Part shown: piece by piece, positions 36,128 to 46,153 of the stretch
Layout of the letters: every line of letters starts with the position of its first letter
How positions within the stretch are numbered: position 1 is the first letter of the stretch
Source of the DNA: Plasticicumulans acidivorans
GTDB lineage: Bacteria > Pseudomonadota > Gammaproteobacteria > Competibacterales > Competibacteraceae
Assembly: GCF_003182095.1 (NCBI RefSeq)
Contig: NZ_QGTJ01000012.1
Location: forward strand, 1 to 64,000
Direction: 5' to 3'
DNA length: 64,000 nucleotides
Made by a program: the position numbers and the translations under genes
The notes under the pieces: model-generated
The model's database searches: none
The model's input: the letters and a program-made list of their open reading frames with translations, nothing else
Told to the model about the DNA's origin: nothing

Positions 36128-36898
36128 ATGAACATCCCGCGTATCCGCATCGTTCTCGTCGAAACCAGCCATCCGGGCAATATCGGGGCTGCAGCCCGTG
36201 CGATGAAGAACATGGGGCTGGAGGAGCTGGTGCTGGTGGCCCCGGAAGCGTTTCCGCATCCGCAGGCCAGTGCACGTGCCTCCGGCGCCGATGACATCCT
36301 GGCTGCTGCCCGCGTCGTCGCCACACTGCCCGAGGCACTGGTTGGCTGCGCACTGGCCATCGGCAGCAGTGCCCGGCCGCGTCATCTCGCCGCGGAGTCC
36401 CTAGAGCCGCGCGGCTGTGCCGCGCTGCTGACCGGCGCGGTGGCGCGCGGTGAAACCTGCGCGCTGGTTTTCGGGCGGGAGCGTACCGGTCTGACCAACG
36501 CCGAGCTTGACCACTGCACGCAGCTGGTTCACATCCCGACCAATCCGGCCTACAGCTCGCTGAATGTCGCCGCGGCGGTGCAGGTGCTGGCTTACGAGGT
36601 GCGCATGAGCTGGCTGCAGCGCGCCGCCAGTGACGTGCCGGCGCAGCCGGCGGGCAGCGACCCCTTCACCGCGCCGGCGACGGTCGATGAGTTCGAGCAG
36701 CTGATCGAGCATCTGCAGCAGGTGGCGATCGAAACCGGCTTTCTGGACCCGCTCAAGCCCAAGCATCTGATGCGCCGTCTGCGCCGCCTGTTTGCGCGCA
36801 CACGTCTGGAGGCCCGCGAGGTGGCGATCCTGCGCGGCCTGTTGTCGGCGACGCAGGGGCGCAAGCGGGCCGGGCGCAGGGATAGCGACGGCGACTGA
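36128..36898 (+). CDS. trmJ: tRNA 2'-O-methyltransferase TrmJ
   Basis: A 256-residue SPOUT-class enzyme that methylates the 2'-OH of nucleotide 32 in tRNAs. SPOUT motifs are visible: VETSHPGNIGAAARAMKNMG, FGRERTGLTNAEL and IPTNPAYSSLNVAAAVQVLA. The C-terminal extension (about 175-256) matches TrmJ. It is next to iscR, an arrangement common in gammaproteobacteria. Confidence 0.95.
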   Translation: MNIPRIRIVLVETSHPGNIGAAARAMKNMGLEELVLVAPEAFPHPQASARASGADDILAAARVVATLPEALVGCALAIGSSARPRHLAAESLEPRGCAALLTGAVARGETCALVFGRERTGLTNAELDHCTQLVHIPTNPAYSSLNVAAAVQVLAYEVRMSWLQRAASDVPAQPAGSDPFTAPATVDEFEQLIEHLQQVAIETGFLDPLKPKHLMRRLRRLFARTRLEAREVAILRGLLSATQGRKRAGRRDSDGD

Positions 36899-36920
36899 GC
36901 CGCTCGGCGGTGCATGGGCA

Positions 36921-36950
36921 AAGTTGACCAATTTGGTCGGACAAGGTTGA
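36921..36950 (+). promoter_or_regulatory. iscR promoter with IscR type 1-like operator
   Basis: The segment AGTTGACCAATTTGGTCGGA at 36922-36941 strongly resembles type 1 IscR sites found over isc promoters. It includes a -35-like TTGACC at 36924 and a weak -10 (TTGAAT) downstream. It implies autorepression by [2Fe-2S]-IscR. Confidence 0.6.
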
Positions 36951-36976
36951 ATGGGCGCCCCGCAAGGCGAGCGATC

Positions 36977-37462
36977 ATGAAACTCACGACCAAAGGGCGC
37001 TATGCCGTGACGGCGATGCTGGATCTGGCGATGCATTACCAGGGCGAACCGGTGGTGCTGTGCGATATTTCGCTGCGTCAGGACATCTCGCTCGCCTACC
37101 TGGAACAACTGTTTGCCAAGCTGCGCAAGCATGGTCTGGTGGCCAGCACGCGTGGACCGGGCGGTGGTTATGCGCTCGGTCGCGATGCCGATGCGATCTC
37201 ACTGGCCGAAGTCATTGCGGCCGTCGATGAATCGGTCGACAGCACGCGCTGCGGCGGGGCGGCGAACTGCCATGGGACGCAGCGCTGCATCACCCACGAC
37301 CTGTGGGTGGAGCTCGGCGAGCACATCAACGATTTCCTGCGCGCCCGCACGCTGGGCGATCTGGTGCGCCGACAGGTGGGGAGTGAAGCTGGCTGCCGTC
37401 GCGAACAGTCTCGGCTGTGCGTCGTGCCGTGTGCTGCGGGAGAATCCGTCGGCCGCGGCTGA
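36977..37462 (+). CDS. iscR: Iron-sulfur cluster regulator IscR
   Basis: A 161-residue Rrf2-family regulator. Residues 1-60 form the winged helix ([20 protein letters not shown]), and the [2Fe-2S] ligands Cys92, Cys98, Cys104 and His107 sit at the same numbers as in E. coli. It represses the isc operon when cluster supply is sufficient. The start at 36977 matches the family. It is followed by the desulfurase fusion. Confidence 0.96.
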   Translation: MKLTTKGRYAVTAMLDLAMHYQGEPVVLCDISLRQDISLAYLEQLFAKLRKHGLVASTRGPGGGYALGRDADAISLAEVIAAVDESVDSTRCGGAANCHGTQRCITHDLWVELGEHINDFLRARTLGDLVRRQVGSEAGCRREQSRLCVVPCAAGESVGRG

Positions 37463-37484
37463 GGCCGCGTTTCAGGCTGGGCCG

Positions 37485-39080
37485 ATGATCATGTCCTTAC
37501 CGATCTACCTCGACAACGCGGCGACGACGGCCGTCGATCCCCGGGTGGTTCAGTGCATGCTGGACTGCCTGCAGGGCAGCGACGGTCCGGGCAACGCCTC
37601 GTCGACGAGCCATGTCTTCGGCCGTCGCGCCCATGCCCGCGTCGAGGCTGCCCGCGCTGAACTGGCAACGCTGCTCGGCTGCGATCCGCGCGAGATCGTC
37701 TGGACCAGCGGCGCCACCGAGGCCGATAATCTGGCGCTGCGCGGTGCAGCTCTGGCCGGGCGTCGGCGCGGCCGGCACATCGTCACCTGCCGCAGCGAAC
37801 ACAAGGCCGTGCTCGACACCTGCCGGGCGCTGGCGCGCGAGGGCTGGGAGATCAGCTTCCTGCCGCCGCAGGCCGACGGGCTGGTCAGCGCCGAACAGAT
37901 CGCTGCGGTGCTGCGCGACGACACCGTGCTGGTGTCGCTGATGGCCGTGAACAATGAAACCGGCGTCGTGCAGGATCTGGCGGCGATCGGCGCGCTGTGC
38001 CGCGCGCGCGGTGTCCTGTTCCACGTCGATGCCGCGCAGGCGCTCGGCCGCATCGCGCTGGCGCCCGCCGCCATGAATATCGACCTGATGAGTCTCAGCG
38101 CCCATAAGTGTCACGGCCCGCAGGGCATCGGTGCGCTGTATGTGCGCCGCCTGCCGAAAGTGCACATCGAGCCGCTGCTGCACGGTGGCGGGCAGGAGCG
38201 TGGGCTGCGCGCCGGGACGCTGCCCGTGCACCAGATCGTCGGCATGGTGGAGGCGGCGCGGCTGGCGGTCGCCGCGCTGCCGACCGAATCAGCGCGCCAG
38301 TGCGCGCTCGCGGAACGCTTGTGGCAGGGCTTGCAGCCGCTGGGCGATGTCGTTCGCCACGGCCATGCCGAGTGGCGGGTGGGCGGCATTCTCAACGTCG
38401 GTTTTGCCGGGGTGCACGGTGCCAGCCTGCTCGCGGCGCTGCCGGGCCTGGCGGTGGCGACCGGCTCGGCATGCACGTCAGCCCTGGACGAGCCCTCGCA
38501 CGTGCTGACTGCGATGGGCGTCGATGCCGAGCTGGCAGCCGCCTCGATCCGCTTCAGTTTCAGCCGCTTGACGACGGTGGCGGAGATCGATGCCGCCGTC
38601 GCGCAGATCGTGCCGGCGGTACGCCGTCTGCGCGCCTTGTCGCCCTTTGCCGGGTCGGCCGTGGGTGGGGACAGGGAGGGCGCATGTGCCGATGAGCGCG
38701 CGCTGTTTGCCCGTCATTTCGCGCAGCCGTTCCACGCCGGCGGTTTTGCGGTCACCGCGCCGGATGTCGCGATGGGCGGAATGCGCGCGGCGGGAGCCGT
38801 GTTCGCACTGCAGCTGCAGGCGGATGGCGAGCGCATCACGCGGGCGCACTTTCGTGCCTTCGGTGCGCCGGCACTGATTGCCGTCGGTTCCTGGCTGTGT
38901 CAGTGGCTGGCGGGACGCCCGCTCGCCGAAGCACGCGCGCTGACGCATCGTGAACCGACGCAGGCCCTGCTGCTCGAACCGCGTGAGTACACCTGTGCCG
39001 TGCTGGCCTGCGAGACGCTGGCGGCCGCACTGGCACGGACCGATCGTTCAAGCACCGCCGCGCTGCGGCAGGAGTCATAG
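37485..39080 (+). CDS. Cysteine desulfurase fused to a degenerate IscU-like domain
   Basis: A 531-residue protein. Residues 1-385 are a class V aminotransferase-type cysteine desulfurase: PLP lysine Lys208 in SAHKCHGPQG and catalytic Cys330 in ATGSACTSALDEPSHV, as in IscS/NifS. Residues about 405-515 align by eye with IscU (LFARHFAQPFHAGG start, FRAFG, AVGSWLCQWLAGRPL, YTCAVLACETL). Of the three IscU cluster cysteines, those expected near 436 and 461 are Ala, only the third (Cys504) remains, and the Asp after the first is also lost. IscS proteins normally have about 400 residues. It takes the place of iscS and iscU between iscR and iscA. A start at 37491 is equally possible. The IscU-like part may be a sulfur-accepting or docking domain rather than a scaffold; that is inference. 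Confidence 0.88.
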   Translation: MIMSLPIYLDNAATTAVDPRVVQCMLDCLQGSDGPGNASSTSHVFGRRAHARVEAARAELATLLGCDPREIVWTSGATEADNLALRGAALAGRRRGRHIVTCRSEHKAVLDTCRALAREGWEISFLPPQADGLVSAEQIAAVLRDDTVLVSLMAVNNETGVVQDLAAIGALCRARGVLFHVDAAQALGRIALAPAAMNIDLMSLSAHKCHGPQGIGALYVRRLPKVHIEPLLHGGGQERGLRAGTLPVHQIVGMVEAARLAVAALPTESARQCALAERLWQGLQPLGDVVRHGHAEWRVGGILNVGFAGVHGASLLAALPGLAVATGSACTSALDEPSHVLTAMGVDAELAAASIRFSFSRLTTVAEIDAAVAQIVPAVRRLRALSPFAGSAVGGDREGACADERALFARHFAQPFHAGGFAVTAPDVAMGGMRAAGAVFALQLQADGERITRAHFRAFGAPALIAVGSWLCQWLAGRPLAEARALTHREPTQALLLEPREYTCAVLACETLAAALARTDRSSTAALRQES

Positions 39081-39083
39081 ACA

Positions 39084-39407
39084 ATGAGCCTTTCCCTGAC
39101 TGAAAAAGCCGCGAACCGCGTGCGTCATTTCCTCGACAAGCGCGGCTCCGGGGTCGGCGTGCGCGTCGGCATCAAGACTTCGGGCTGTTCGGGGTTTTCC
39201 TACACGATGGATTACGTCGATGAGATCGGCGCCGATGACGAAGTGTTCGAGTCGAATGGCGCCAAGCTGATCGTCGAGCGCAAGTATCTGGTCTTCCTCG
39301 ACGGCATGCAGCTCGACTATGTGCGCGAAGGTATCAACGAGGCCTTCAAGTTCATTAATCCCAATGCCAAGTCGACCTGCGGTTGCGGCGAAAGCTTCAA
39401 CGTCTGA
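39084..39407 (+). CDS. iscA: Iron-sulfur assembly protein IscA
   Basis: A 107-residue A-type carrier with the three conserved cysteines in KTSGCSGFSYTMD and the C-terminal CGCGESF. It delivers or stores [2Fe-2S]/[4Fe-4S] clusters. It lies 3 nt after the desulfurase fusion, so the operon is iscR-iscS/U-iscA. No hscB, hscA or fdx follows; the next gene is ndk. Confidence 0.96.
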   Translation: MSLSLTEKAANRVRHFLDKRGSGVGVRVGIKTSGCSGFSYTMDYVDEIGADDEVFESNGAKLIVERKYLVFLDGMQLDYVREGINEAFKFINPNAKSTCGCGESFNV

Positions 39408-39547
39408 TCCGCCGTCCGCCGCGGCTGACATGCGCGGTTTGCCGGGGCTGGGTGCAGTCGGTACACTTGCCGCCCGCAAGCCCGCGGCGCTTGCCGTGTT
39501 TATCTGGCTTAAATTCAATCATCTGATTTGCAACGGAGTTTTTCCGA

Positions 39548-39979
39548 ATGGCCATCGAGCGCACTCTGTCCATCGTCAAGCCTGACGCTGTCGCCAAGAA
39601 TCTTATCGGCCAGATCTACAGCCGCTTCGAGGCTGCCGGCCTGAAGATCGTCGCGGCCAAGATGGTCCAGCTGACGCGCGAGCAGGCGGAAGGCTTCTAC
39701 GCGGTGCACAAGGAGCGCCCGTTCTTCAACGATCTGGTCAGCTTCATGATTTCCGGCCCGGTCATGATCCAGGTGCTGGAGGGCGAGAGCGCCATTCAGA
39801 AGAACCGCGAGATCATGGGCGCCACCGATCCGAAGAAGGCCGCTGCCGGCACCATCCGTCATGATTTCGCCGTCTCGGTCGACGAGAATGCCGCCCACGG
39901 TTCCGATGCGCCGGAGACGGCCGCCGTCGAGATCGAGTATTTCTTCGGCAAGGACGGCATCTGCCCGCGCACCCGCTGA
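39548..39979 (+). CDS. ndk: Nucleoside diphosphate kinase
   Basis: A 143-residue NDK with [18 protein letters not shown] at the N-terminus and the active-site histidine in [12 protein letters not shown]. It balances NTP pools. The 140-nt gap upstream separates it from iscA and may hold its own promoter, though I see no clear hexamers. Confidence 0.97.
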   Translation: MAIERTLSIVKPDAVAKNLIGQIYSRFEAAGLKIVAAKMVQLTREQAEGFYAVHKERPFFNDLVSFMISGPVMIQVLEGESAIQKNREIMGATDPKKAAAGTIRHDFAVSVDENAAHGSDAPETAAVEIEYFFGKDGICPRTR

Positions 39980-39991
39980 GACTGATCCACC

Positions 39992-41113
39992 GTGTCGAGC
40001 ACCGTCCAACGCGTCAACCTGCTGGAGCTGACCCGGCCAGAGCTGGAAGCCTTCATGGTTTCTCTGGGCGAGAAGCCGTTCCGCGCCCGGCAGCTGATGA
40101 AGTGGATTTATCACGAGGGTGTCGATGACTTCGCGGCGATGACCGATCTCGCCAAGAAGTTCCGTGCCCGGCTGGCCGAAGTCGCCGAGGTTCGCGCGCC
40201 GGAGGTGGTGCTCGATCACGCCTCCGCGGACGGCTCGCACAAGTGGCTGATTCGCGTCGACAACGGCAACTGCATCGAGGCGGTGTTCATTCCCGAGCCC
40301 GATCGCGGCACGTTGTGCGTGTCCTCGCAGATCGGCTGCGCGCTCGACTGCAGTTTCTGTTCGACGGCGAAGCAGGGCTTCAACCGCAACCTGTCGGTGG
40401 CCGAGATCATCGGTCAGGTGTGGGCGGCCAACCGCGCCCTGGGCTGGGGCAGCGGCGAGGAGCGCATCATCACCAATGTCGTGATGATGGGCATGGGCGA
40501 ACCGCTCGCCAATTTCAGCAACGTCGTCAAGGCGATGGAGCTGATGATGGACGACTTCGGTTTCGGCCTCTCCAAGCGCCGCGTGACGTTGTCGACGTCG
40601 GGCATCGTGCCGGCACTGTATCGGCTCGCTGAAGAAACCGATGTCAGCCTGGCGGTTTCGCTGCACGCACCGTTCGACGCGCTGCGCGACGAGCTGGTGC
40701 CGATCAACCGCAAGTATCCGATCGCCGAGCTGCTGGCCGCCTGTGCGCACTACATCGGCGACAAACCGCACCGGCGGATCACCTGGGAATACGTGATGCT
40801 CGATGGCATCAATGATTCCGACGAACATGCTCATGCGCTGGCTCAGCTGATTCGGCGGATTCCGTCGAAGATCAACCTGATCCCGTTCAATCCGTTTCCG
40901 CAGACGCATTACCGGCGCTCACCGCAGGCGCGTATCGACCGTTTCCGCGACATCCTGATCGGCGGCTACGGCATCACGACGGTGACCCGCCGTACACGCG
41001 GCGATGACATCGACGCGGCCTGTGGCCAGCTGGCCGGGCGGGTGCAGGATCGTACACGCCGGGTCCTGCCGCTGCTTGCTGCTGAACGGCCGCCAGCACC
41101 ACCCGCCATATGA
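39992..41113 (+). CDS. rlmN: 23S rRNA/tRNA adenine-C2 methyltransferase RlmN
   Basis: A 373-residue radical SAM enzyme that methylates A2503 of 23S rRNA and A37 of tRNAs. The cluster motif is [20 protein letters not shown], the GMGEPL motif follows, and the C-terminal acceptor cysteine is in [14 protein letters not shown] at 39992 is the best start. The ndk-rlmN-pilW-rodZ order is typical of gammaproteobacteria. Confidence 0.96.
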   Translation: MSSTVQRVNLLELTRPELEAFMVSLGEKPFRARQLMKWIYHEGVDDFAAMTDLAKKFRARLAEVAEVRAPEVVLDHASADGSHKWLIRVDNGNCIEAVFIPEPDRGTLCVSSQIGCALDCSFCSTAKQGFNRNLSVAEIIGQVWAANRALGWGSGEERIITNVVMMGMGEPLANFSNVVKAMELMMDDFGFGLSKRRVTLSTSGIVPALYRLAEETDVSLAVSLHAPFDALRDELVPINRKYPIAELLAACAHYIGDKPHRRITWEYVMLDGINDSDEHAHALAQLIRRIPSKINLIPFNPFPQTHYRRSPQARIDRFRDILIGGYGITTVTRRTRGDDIDAACGQLAGRVQDRTRRVLPLLAAERPPAPPAI

Positions 41114-41916
41114 AGCTCCGCATCGTGCTTCCGCTGCTGCTGGTGCTCACGCAGAGTGCCTGCAGCAGCCTGTTCAGTGACGAGAAGAGCGGCACCGGCA
41201 GTGGTACGACCAATGCCAGCGGTCCGCCGCCAGACAAGATCGAGCCGGACGTCAAGCAGGCGGCGCAGCTCAATTTCCAGCTGGGCGTCGGTTACATTCA
41301 GCGCGGCGAATATCTGGTGGCCATCGATCGACTCAACAAGTCGCTGGAATTCAATGCCAATTTCGCCGAAGCGCACAATGCGCTTGGGGTCGCCTACGAG
41401 CAGCTCAATCAGTTGCCGCAGGCGCGCAAAGAGTTCGACCAGGCGGTCTCGCTGGACCGCTCGCTGCTGGCCGCGCGCATCAATCAGGCGCGTATGCTGT
41501 GCCGTTCGCCCGAGGAGGCCGCTGAGGGTGAGCGTCGACTGGTCGAACTGGCCAGTCAGCCTGACATGACCTCGCCCGATGGCGGCTGGCTGGAGGCAGC
41601 GCAATGCGCTCGCCAGTCCGGGGCGATGGACCGTGCCGAGGGTTATCTGCGACAGGCCATGGAGGCGGCGCCGAAGGCACCGCGTGCGCCGTTCGAACTG
41701 GCGGGGCTGCTGCATGAAATGCATCGCGATGTCGAGGCGCGCACGCTGCTGGAACAGTTCCATGCCCGCTTCGGAGAAACGCCGGCGACCCTGGCGCTGA
41801 CCGCGCGCGTAGAGGACAGCCTGGGCAACGCGACGGCGAGCAAACAGGCTGTTGCACGCCTGCTCAAACGCTTTCCCGACTCCAACGAAGCCAAGTCCTA
41901 TAAGACCCGCCGATGA
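41110..41916 (+). CDS. pilW: Type IV pilus biogenesis lipoprotein PilW (PilF)
   Basis: A 268-residue lipoprotein with lipobox LTQSACSS (Cys18) and about six tetratricopeptide repeats (for example [20 protein letters not shown]). It helps PilQ secretin reach the outer membrane. Start and stop overlap rlmN and rodZ, showing a coupled operon. Confidence 0.93.
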   Translation: MKLRIVLPLLLVLTQSACSSLFSDEKSGTGSGTTNASGPPPDKIEPDVKQAAQLNFQLGVGYIQRGEYLVAIDRLNKSLEFNANFAEAHNALGVAYEQLNQLPQARKEFDQAVSLDRSLLAARINQARMLCRSPEEAAEGERRLVELASQPDMTSPDGGWLEAAQCARQSGAMDRAEGYLRQAMEAAPKAPRAPFELAGLLHEMHRDVEARTLLEQFHARFGETPATLALTARVEDSLGNATASKQAVARLLKRFPDSNEAKSYKTRR

Positions 41917-42902
41917 GCCAAACGGAACAGTCATTGCCTCCGTCCATGGAGGAAACACGCGAACTCGGAGCCGCACTCACGGCCGGGCGCGAGGCGCTCG
42001 GTATGACGCAGGAAGCGGCCGCCGTGCGCGCGAATCTGTCTCTTGCCGTCGTTCAGGGGCTGGAGGCCGAGCGCATGGCCGAGCTCGGCGCACCGGTGTT
42101 CGTGCGCGGTTTCCTGATCCGCTATTGCCGGATGCTGGGACTCGATGAGCAGTGGGCACTCGAACGTTTCCGCCGCTTCGTGCCAGCCGAACCGCCCAGG
42201 CTCAAGCTGCGAGGCGAGTCGCTGAGCAGTGCGCCACGCGGACACCGCAGCCTGCGGCCGCTGGCCTACCTGCTGTTTCTGGTGCTGGCCGGGTATGCCG
42301 GCTGGGTGTTCTACCAGCGTATCTGGCCGAACATGGTCGGTGGTGGCAGTAACGCCGGTCTTGGCCAGCTCGATGCCAGCGGGCGTCAGGAGCTGGTACT
42401 GCCGTCAACGGCAGCGACGTCACCGGCTTCTGTGGCGCCGCCGCTGCCGGCGGCCACACCCGCAGTCGTTACACCGCCGCCGCCTGCGTCGGTGCCGGAC
42501 TCGTCTGCTGCCACGTCGCCGGCGCCGGCGACGGCCGCCGAGCCGACAGTGCCGGCAGCGACTTCGGCTGCGGCGGCTGATACGGTGGCGCCGACCAGTG
42601 CCGCCGCACTCGACACTGCCGCGAGCACACCTCCCGCCGCTGGCAAGGTCGAGGTGCTGATCGAAACCAAGCGGGAGAGCTGGGCTGATATCCGTGACGG
42701 CGAGGGCAAGCTGCTGTTCACCGGAACCCTGCGCGCCGGCGCCCGCACCAGCCTGAGTGGTACGCCGCCGATCCGTTTCCGTTTCGGCAATGTGCTCGGT
42801 GCGAAGATCAGCCTTGATGGCCAGCCGATCGACATGGCGGCTTTTGTCCCCAAGCGCGGCAGCGTCACGCAATTCACGCTCGGCGCCGCACAGGAAAACT
42901 GA
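41913..42902 (+). CDS. rodZ: Cytoskeletal cell-shape protein RodZ
   Basis: A 329-residue protein: N-terminal Cro-type HTH (LTAGREALGMTQEAAAVRAN), a transmembrane helix near 115-133, a long Ala/Pro/Thr/Ser-rich linker (about 150-245) and a C-terminal DUF4115 beta domain (VEVLIETKRESWADI). It links MreB to the periplasm and shape control. Followed by hisS after 70 nt. Confidence 0.92.
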   Translation: MSQTEQSLPPSMEETRELGAALTAGREALGMTQEAAAVRANLSLAVVQGLEAERMAELGAPVFVRGFLIRYCRMLGLDEQWALERFRRFVPAEPPRLKLRGESLSSAPRGHRSLRPLAYLLFLVLAGYAGWVFYQRIWPNMVGGGSNAGLGQLDASGRQELVLPSTAATSPASVAPPLPAATPAVVTPPPPASVPDSSAATSPAPATAAEPTVPAATSAAAADTVAPTSAAALDTAASTPPAAGKVEVLIETKRESWADIRDGEGKLLFTGTLRAGARTSLSGTPPIRFRFGNVLGAKISLDGQPIDMAAFVPKRGSVTQFTLGAAQEN

Positions 42903-42972
42903 CGCTCGTCAGCAGGGCTGACGACGAGCGCATGCGCCAGGCCGCAATCTGTCCGGGAACCTTAATTTAGCG

Positions 42973-44250
42973 ATGGCGAAGAATCTGCAAGCGATCCGCG
43001 GGATGAATGACATCCTGCCAGGGGAGTCGGCCCGCTGGGCCGGTTTCGAGCACGTGATCCGCGACGTGTTAACAGGCTATGGATATCACGAGATCCGCAC
43101 GCCGATCGTCGAATTCACCGACTTGTTCTGCCGTTCGATCGGTGAGGTGACCGACATCGTCGAAAAGGAGATGTACACCTTCGACGATCGCAACGGCGAC
43201 AGCCTGAGCCTGCGCCCCGAAGGCACGGCGAGTTGTGTGCGCGCCTGCATCGAACATGGCCTGCTGCACAATCAGCAGCAGCGGCTGTGGTACACCGGAC
43301 CGATGTTTCGCCACGAGCGTCCGCAGAAGGGCCGCTATCGCCAGTTCCACCAGATCGGCGCCGAGGTCTTCGGTATGGCCGGGCCGGACATCGACGCTGA
43401 ACTGATCTGCATGACCGCGCGTTTCTGGAAACGCCTCGGACTGACGGATGTCTCGCTGCAGCTCAATACGCTGGGCACGCCGGACTGCCGGGCAGCGTAT
43501 CGCCAGCGGCTCATCGAATACTTCCGCGCGCATCTCAATCAGCTTGACGAGGACGCGCTGCGCCGGCTCGACAGCAATCCGCTGCGTATTCTCGACACCA
43601 AAAATCCGGCGATGGCGACCGTGGTGGCGAATGCGCCGCAGCTGCTCGACCATCTGGACGCCGAGTCCGCCGCGCATTTTGCCCGGCTGCGCGAGCTGCT
43701 CGATGCCGCCGGCGTGGCCTACACGATCAATCCGCGGCTGGTGCGCGGCCTCGACTACTACACAAAAACCGTCTTCGAGTGGGTGACCGATCGTCTCGGT
43801 GCTCAGGGGACCGTGTGTGCCGGTGGCCGTTACGATGGACTGGTCGAACAGCTCGGCGGTCGTGCCACGGCAGCAGTCGGCTTCGCGATGGGCGTCGAGC
43901 GGTTGCTCGGCCTGCTGGAGGCACGCGACGATTTCGCCGCCGAGCGCGTACCGCAGGTATATGTGGTCATGGTCGGTGAAGCGGCGGAGCGCGTCGGTCT
44001 GGTGCTCGCCGAGCGCCTGCGCGATGCCCTGCCGGGCCTGCGTCTGCAGCTCAACGCCGGCGGTGGCGGCTTCAAGAACCAGATGAAGCGGGCTGACAAG
44101 TCCGCTGCCGAGTGGGCGCTGATTCTCGGCGAGCAGGAGGCCGCTGACGGCACCGCCGCCCTCAAGCCTCTGCGTGGCGAAGGTGAGCAGCAGGTGTTTG
44201 CGCAGGCCGAACTGACGGCGCGGCTCGCCGGTTTGTTGGCGCTGGCCTGA
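42973..44250 (+). CDS. hisS: Histidine-tRNA ligase
   Basis: A 425-residue class II synthetase with [11 protein letters not shown] at the start, motif 2 ([20 protein letters not shown]), the histidine-specific [15 protein letters not shown] and a motif 3 GFAMGVERL. The C-terminal anticodon-binding domain is complete. Confidence 0.97.
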   Translation: MAKNLQAIRGMNDILPGESARWAGFEHVIRDVLTGYGYHEIRTPIVEFTDLFCRSIGEVTDIVEKEMYTFDDRNGDSLSLRPEGTASCVRACIEHGLLHNQQQRLWYTGPMFRHERPQKGRYRQFHQIGAEVFGMAGPDIDAELICMTARFWKRLGLTDVSLQLNTLGTPDCRAAYRQRLIEYFRAHLNQLDEDALRRLDSNPLRILDTKNPAMATVVANAPQLLDHLDAESAAHFARLRELLDAAGVAYTINPRLVRGLDYYTKTVFEWVTDRLGAQGTVCAGGRYDGLVEQLGGRATAAVGFAMGVERLLGLLEARDDFAAERVPQVYVVMVGEAAERVGLVLAERLRDALPGLRLQLNAGGGGFKNQMKRADKSAAEWALILGEQEAADGTAALKPLRGEGEQQVFAQAELTARLAGLLALA

Positions 44251-44278
44251 ACCGGCAACCAGGGGAGCATCCGACGAG

Positions 44279-44917
44279 ATGGCGATGGACGATTTCGCAA
44301 CCGATGAACAACGCGTTGAGGCGATGCAGGACTGGTGGCGGCGCAACGGCATGGCGGCGATCGCCGCTGTGCTTCTGGCGCTTGCCGGCATCGTCGGCTG
44401 GCAGTGGTGGCAGCGTCAGCAGGCCGCCGAGGCCGCGCAGGCCTCATTGCAGTTCGACACGGTCATGGCAGCCCTGGCGGCCGGCGACGGCGAACAGGTA
44501 CGCAGTCGCGGACAGGCACTGATCAGCGCGCATTCCGACACTTTCTACGCCACGCTGGCGGCGCTGGCGATCGCTAAGGTTGCCGTCGATGCCAATGACC
44601 TGCCGGCCGCCTTGTCGAGCCTCGACTGGGCCGCGACGAGAACCCAGGGCTCGCCGATGTACCCGGTCGTCGCCCTGCGGGCGGCACGCGTGCTGATTGC
44701 CGCAAAGCGCTACGACGAGGCGGCCAAGCGGCTCGACAGCGTGACTTCGGCGGCCTTCACCGTCGAGCGTGAAGACCTGCGCGGTAATCTGGCTCTGGCG
44801 CGTGGTGATGTCGAAGGCGCACGGGCGGCGTGGGTGGCGGCGGTCGCCGCGGGCGGGCCGTCGGCCGGGCTGATTCAGATGAAGCTCGACAACCTTCCTC
44901 CGGCGCAGGAGAAATGA
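44279..44917 (+). CDS. yfgM: YfgM-type SecYEG-associated TPR protein
   Basis: A 212-residue membrane-anchored periplasmic protein: cytosolic start with DEQRVEAMQDWWRRNG, one transmembrane helix (about 23-42) and a TPR-like periplasmic domain. YfgM partners PpiD at the translocon. It sits between hisS and bamB and its stop overlaps the bamB start. Confidence 0.92.
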   Translation: MAMDDFATDEQRVEAMQDWWRRNGMAAIAAVLLALAGIVGWQWWQRQQAAEAAQASLQFDTVMAALAAGDGEQVRSRGQALISAHSDTFYATLAALAIAKVAVDANDLPAALSSLDWAATRTQGSPMYPVVALRAARVLIAAKRYDEAAKRLDSVTSAAFTVEREDLRGNLALARGDVEGARAAWVAAVAAGGPSAGLIQMKLDNLPPAQEK

Positions 44918-46071
44918 GCATGCGGCGCAGCGTGATGTTGGTGGCCCTGCTGGGCCTGCTCCAGGGTTGTGGCTGGCTGACCGAGTGGGCCAGCGGCACC
45001 GACAACAGCGTGCCGCCGACGCCGCTGGTGTCGATTGCCAATCCCATGCCGGTGCGCGAGGTGTGGAGTACCAGCGTCGGTGACGGGGCTGACAAGGCGT
45101 TCGTGCGTCTGCAGCTGGCGCTCGATCAGGGCTCGCTGTACGCCGCCTCGCGTGATGGCATCGTCATGGCGCTGGATGCGGCGAGTGGTCGCAAACTGTG
45201 GTCGGTGGACACCGATTTGCCGATCACCGGAGCCCTCGGTGTAGGGTCCGGGCTGGTGGTGTTCGGTACCAACAAGGGTGAAGTCGTCGCGCTGCGCGCC
45301 GAAAACGGTACCGAAGCATGGCGCAGCCGTGTCTCCAGCGAAGTGCTGGCCGCGCCGCGGCTCAGCGATGGCATCGTCGTCGTGCGCGTCGCCGACGGCC
45401 GCTTCTTCGGCTTCGATGCTGCGAGCGGCACGGTGCTGTGGAACTATGCCTCGTCGGTGCCGCTGCTGTCGCTGCGCGGCACCTCGGCACCGCTGCTGGG
45501 TCAGGGCGTGCTGATCGCCGGTCTCGACAGCGGGCGTCTGCTGATGCTCGATCTGCGCCAGGGGCGGCCGCTGTTCCAGAAGATTCTGGCGGCACCGCGT
45601 GGCAAGACCGAGATGGAGCGTCTGGTCGATGTCGACGCCGAACCCAGGATCGCCGGCTCGACGCTGTTCGTTGCGCCTTACCACGGGGCGGTCAGTGCGG
45701 TCGATCTGACCAACGGCAACCTGCTGTGGAACCGTGATCTGTCGACCTATGCCGGTCTCGACGTCGATGCGCTGAAGGTTTACGTCAGTGCTGCCGACGA
45801 TGTGGTCTGGGCGCTCGACCGGCGCAGCGGCGAACCGCTGTGGAAGAATGCCGATCTGCTCGGCCGTCACCTGACCGCGCCGGTCGCTGCCGGGCCGGTG
45901 ATCGCCGTCGGCGATTTCGAAGGCTACGTGCATCTGCTCGATGCCGAGAATGGCCGCATCGTCGGGCGCGTGCGTCCGGAGTCGAAAGGCGTGATGTCGA
46001 TGCTGCTGCGTAACGGCCTGCTCTTTGTTTACGGTAAAGACGGCACGCTCGCCGCGTACAGCGCCAACTGA
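44914..46071 (+). CDS. bamB: Outer membrane assembly lipoprotein BamB
   Basis: A 385-residue BAM-complex lipoprotein with lipobox LLQGC (Cys19) and an eight-bladed PQQ-type propeller (repeats such as GIVMALDAASGRKLWSVDTD). The start at 44914 overlaps the yfgM stop and is preferred to an upstream in-frame start at 44830. Confidence 0.95.
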   Translation: MSMRRSVMLVALLGLLQGCGWLTEWASGTDNSVPPTPLVSIANPMPVREVWSTSVGDGADKAFVRLQLALDQGSLYAASRDGIVMALDAASGRKLWSVDTDLPITGALGVGSGLVVFGTNKGEVVALRAENGTEAWRSRVSSEVLAAPRLSDGIVVVRVADGRFFGFDAASGTVLWNYASSVPLLSLRGTSAPLLGQGVLIAGLDSGRLLMLDLRQGRPLFQKILAAPRGKTEMERLVDVDAEPRIAGSTLFVAPYHGAVSAVDLTNGNLLWNRDLSTYAGLDVDALKVYVSAADDVVWALDRRSGEPLWKNADLLGRHLTAPVAAGPVIAVGDFEGYVHLLDAENGRIVGRVRPESKGVMSMLLRNGLLFVYGKDGTLAAYSAN

Positions 46072-46098
46072 GTCGCACGGCGGCGTGTCCTGATACGG

Positions 46099-46125
46099 CC
46101 GGATCTTTCGGGGTCCGGTTTTTGC
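46099..46125 (+). terminator. Weak terminator between bamB and der
   Basis: CCGGA, 10-nt loop, TCCGG, TTTTTG then more T. A short stem with a good T-tract 28 nt after bamB; likely partial termination before der. Confidence 0.5.
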
Positions 46126-46153
46126 TTTTTTCGTGTTCTCGGGAGTGCAGGCC

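Noticed and set aside
42400..42650. Apparent tandem repeat in rodZ
   Set aside because: It is the Ala/Pro/Thr/Ser-rich periplasmic linker, low complexity rather than a repeat array.
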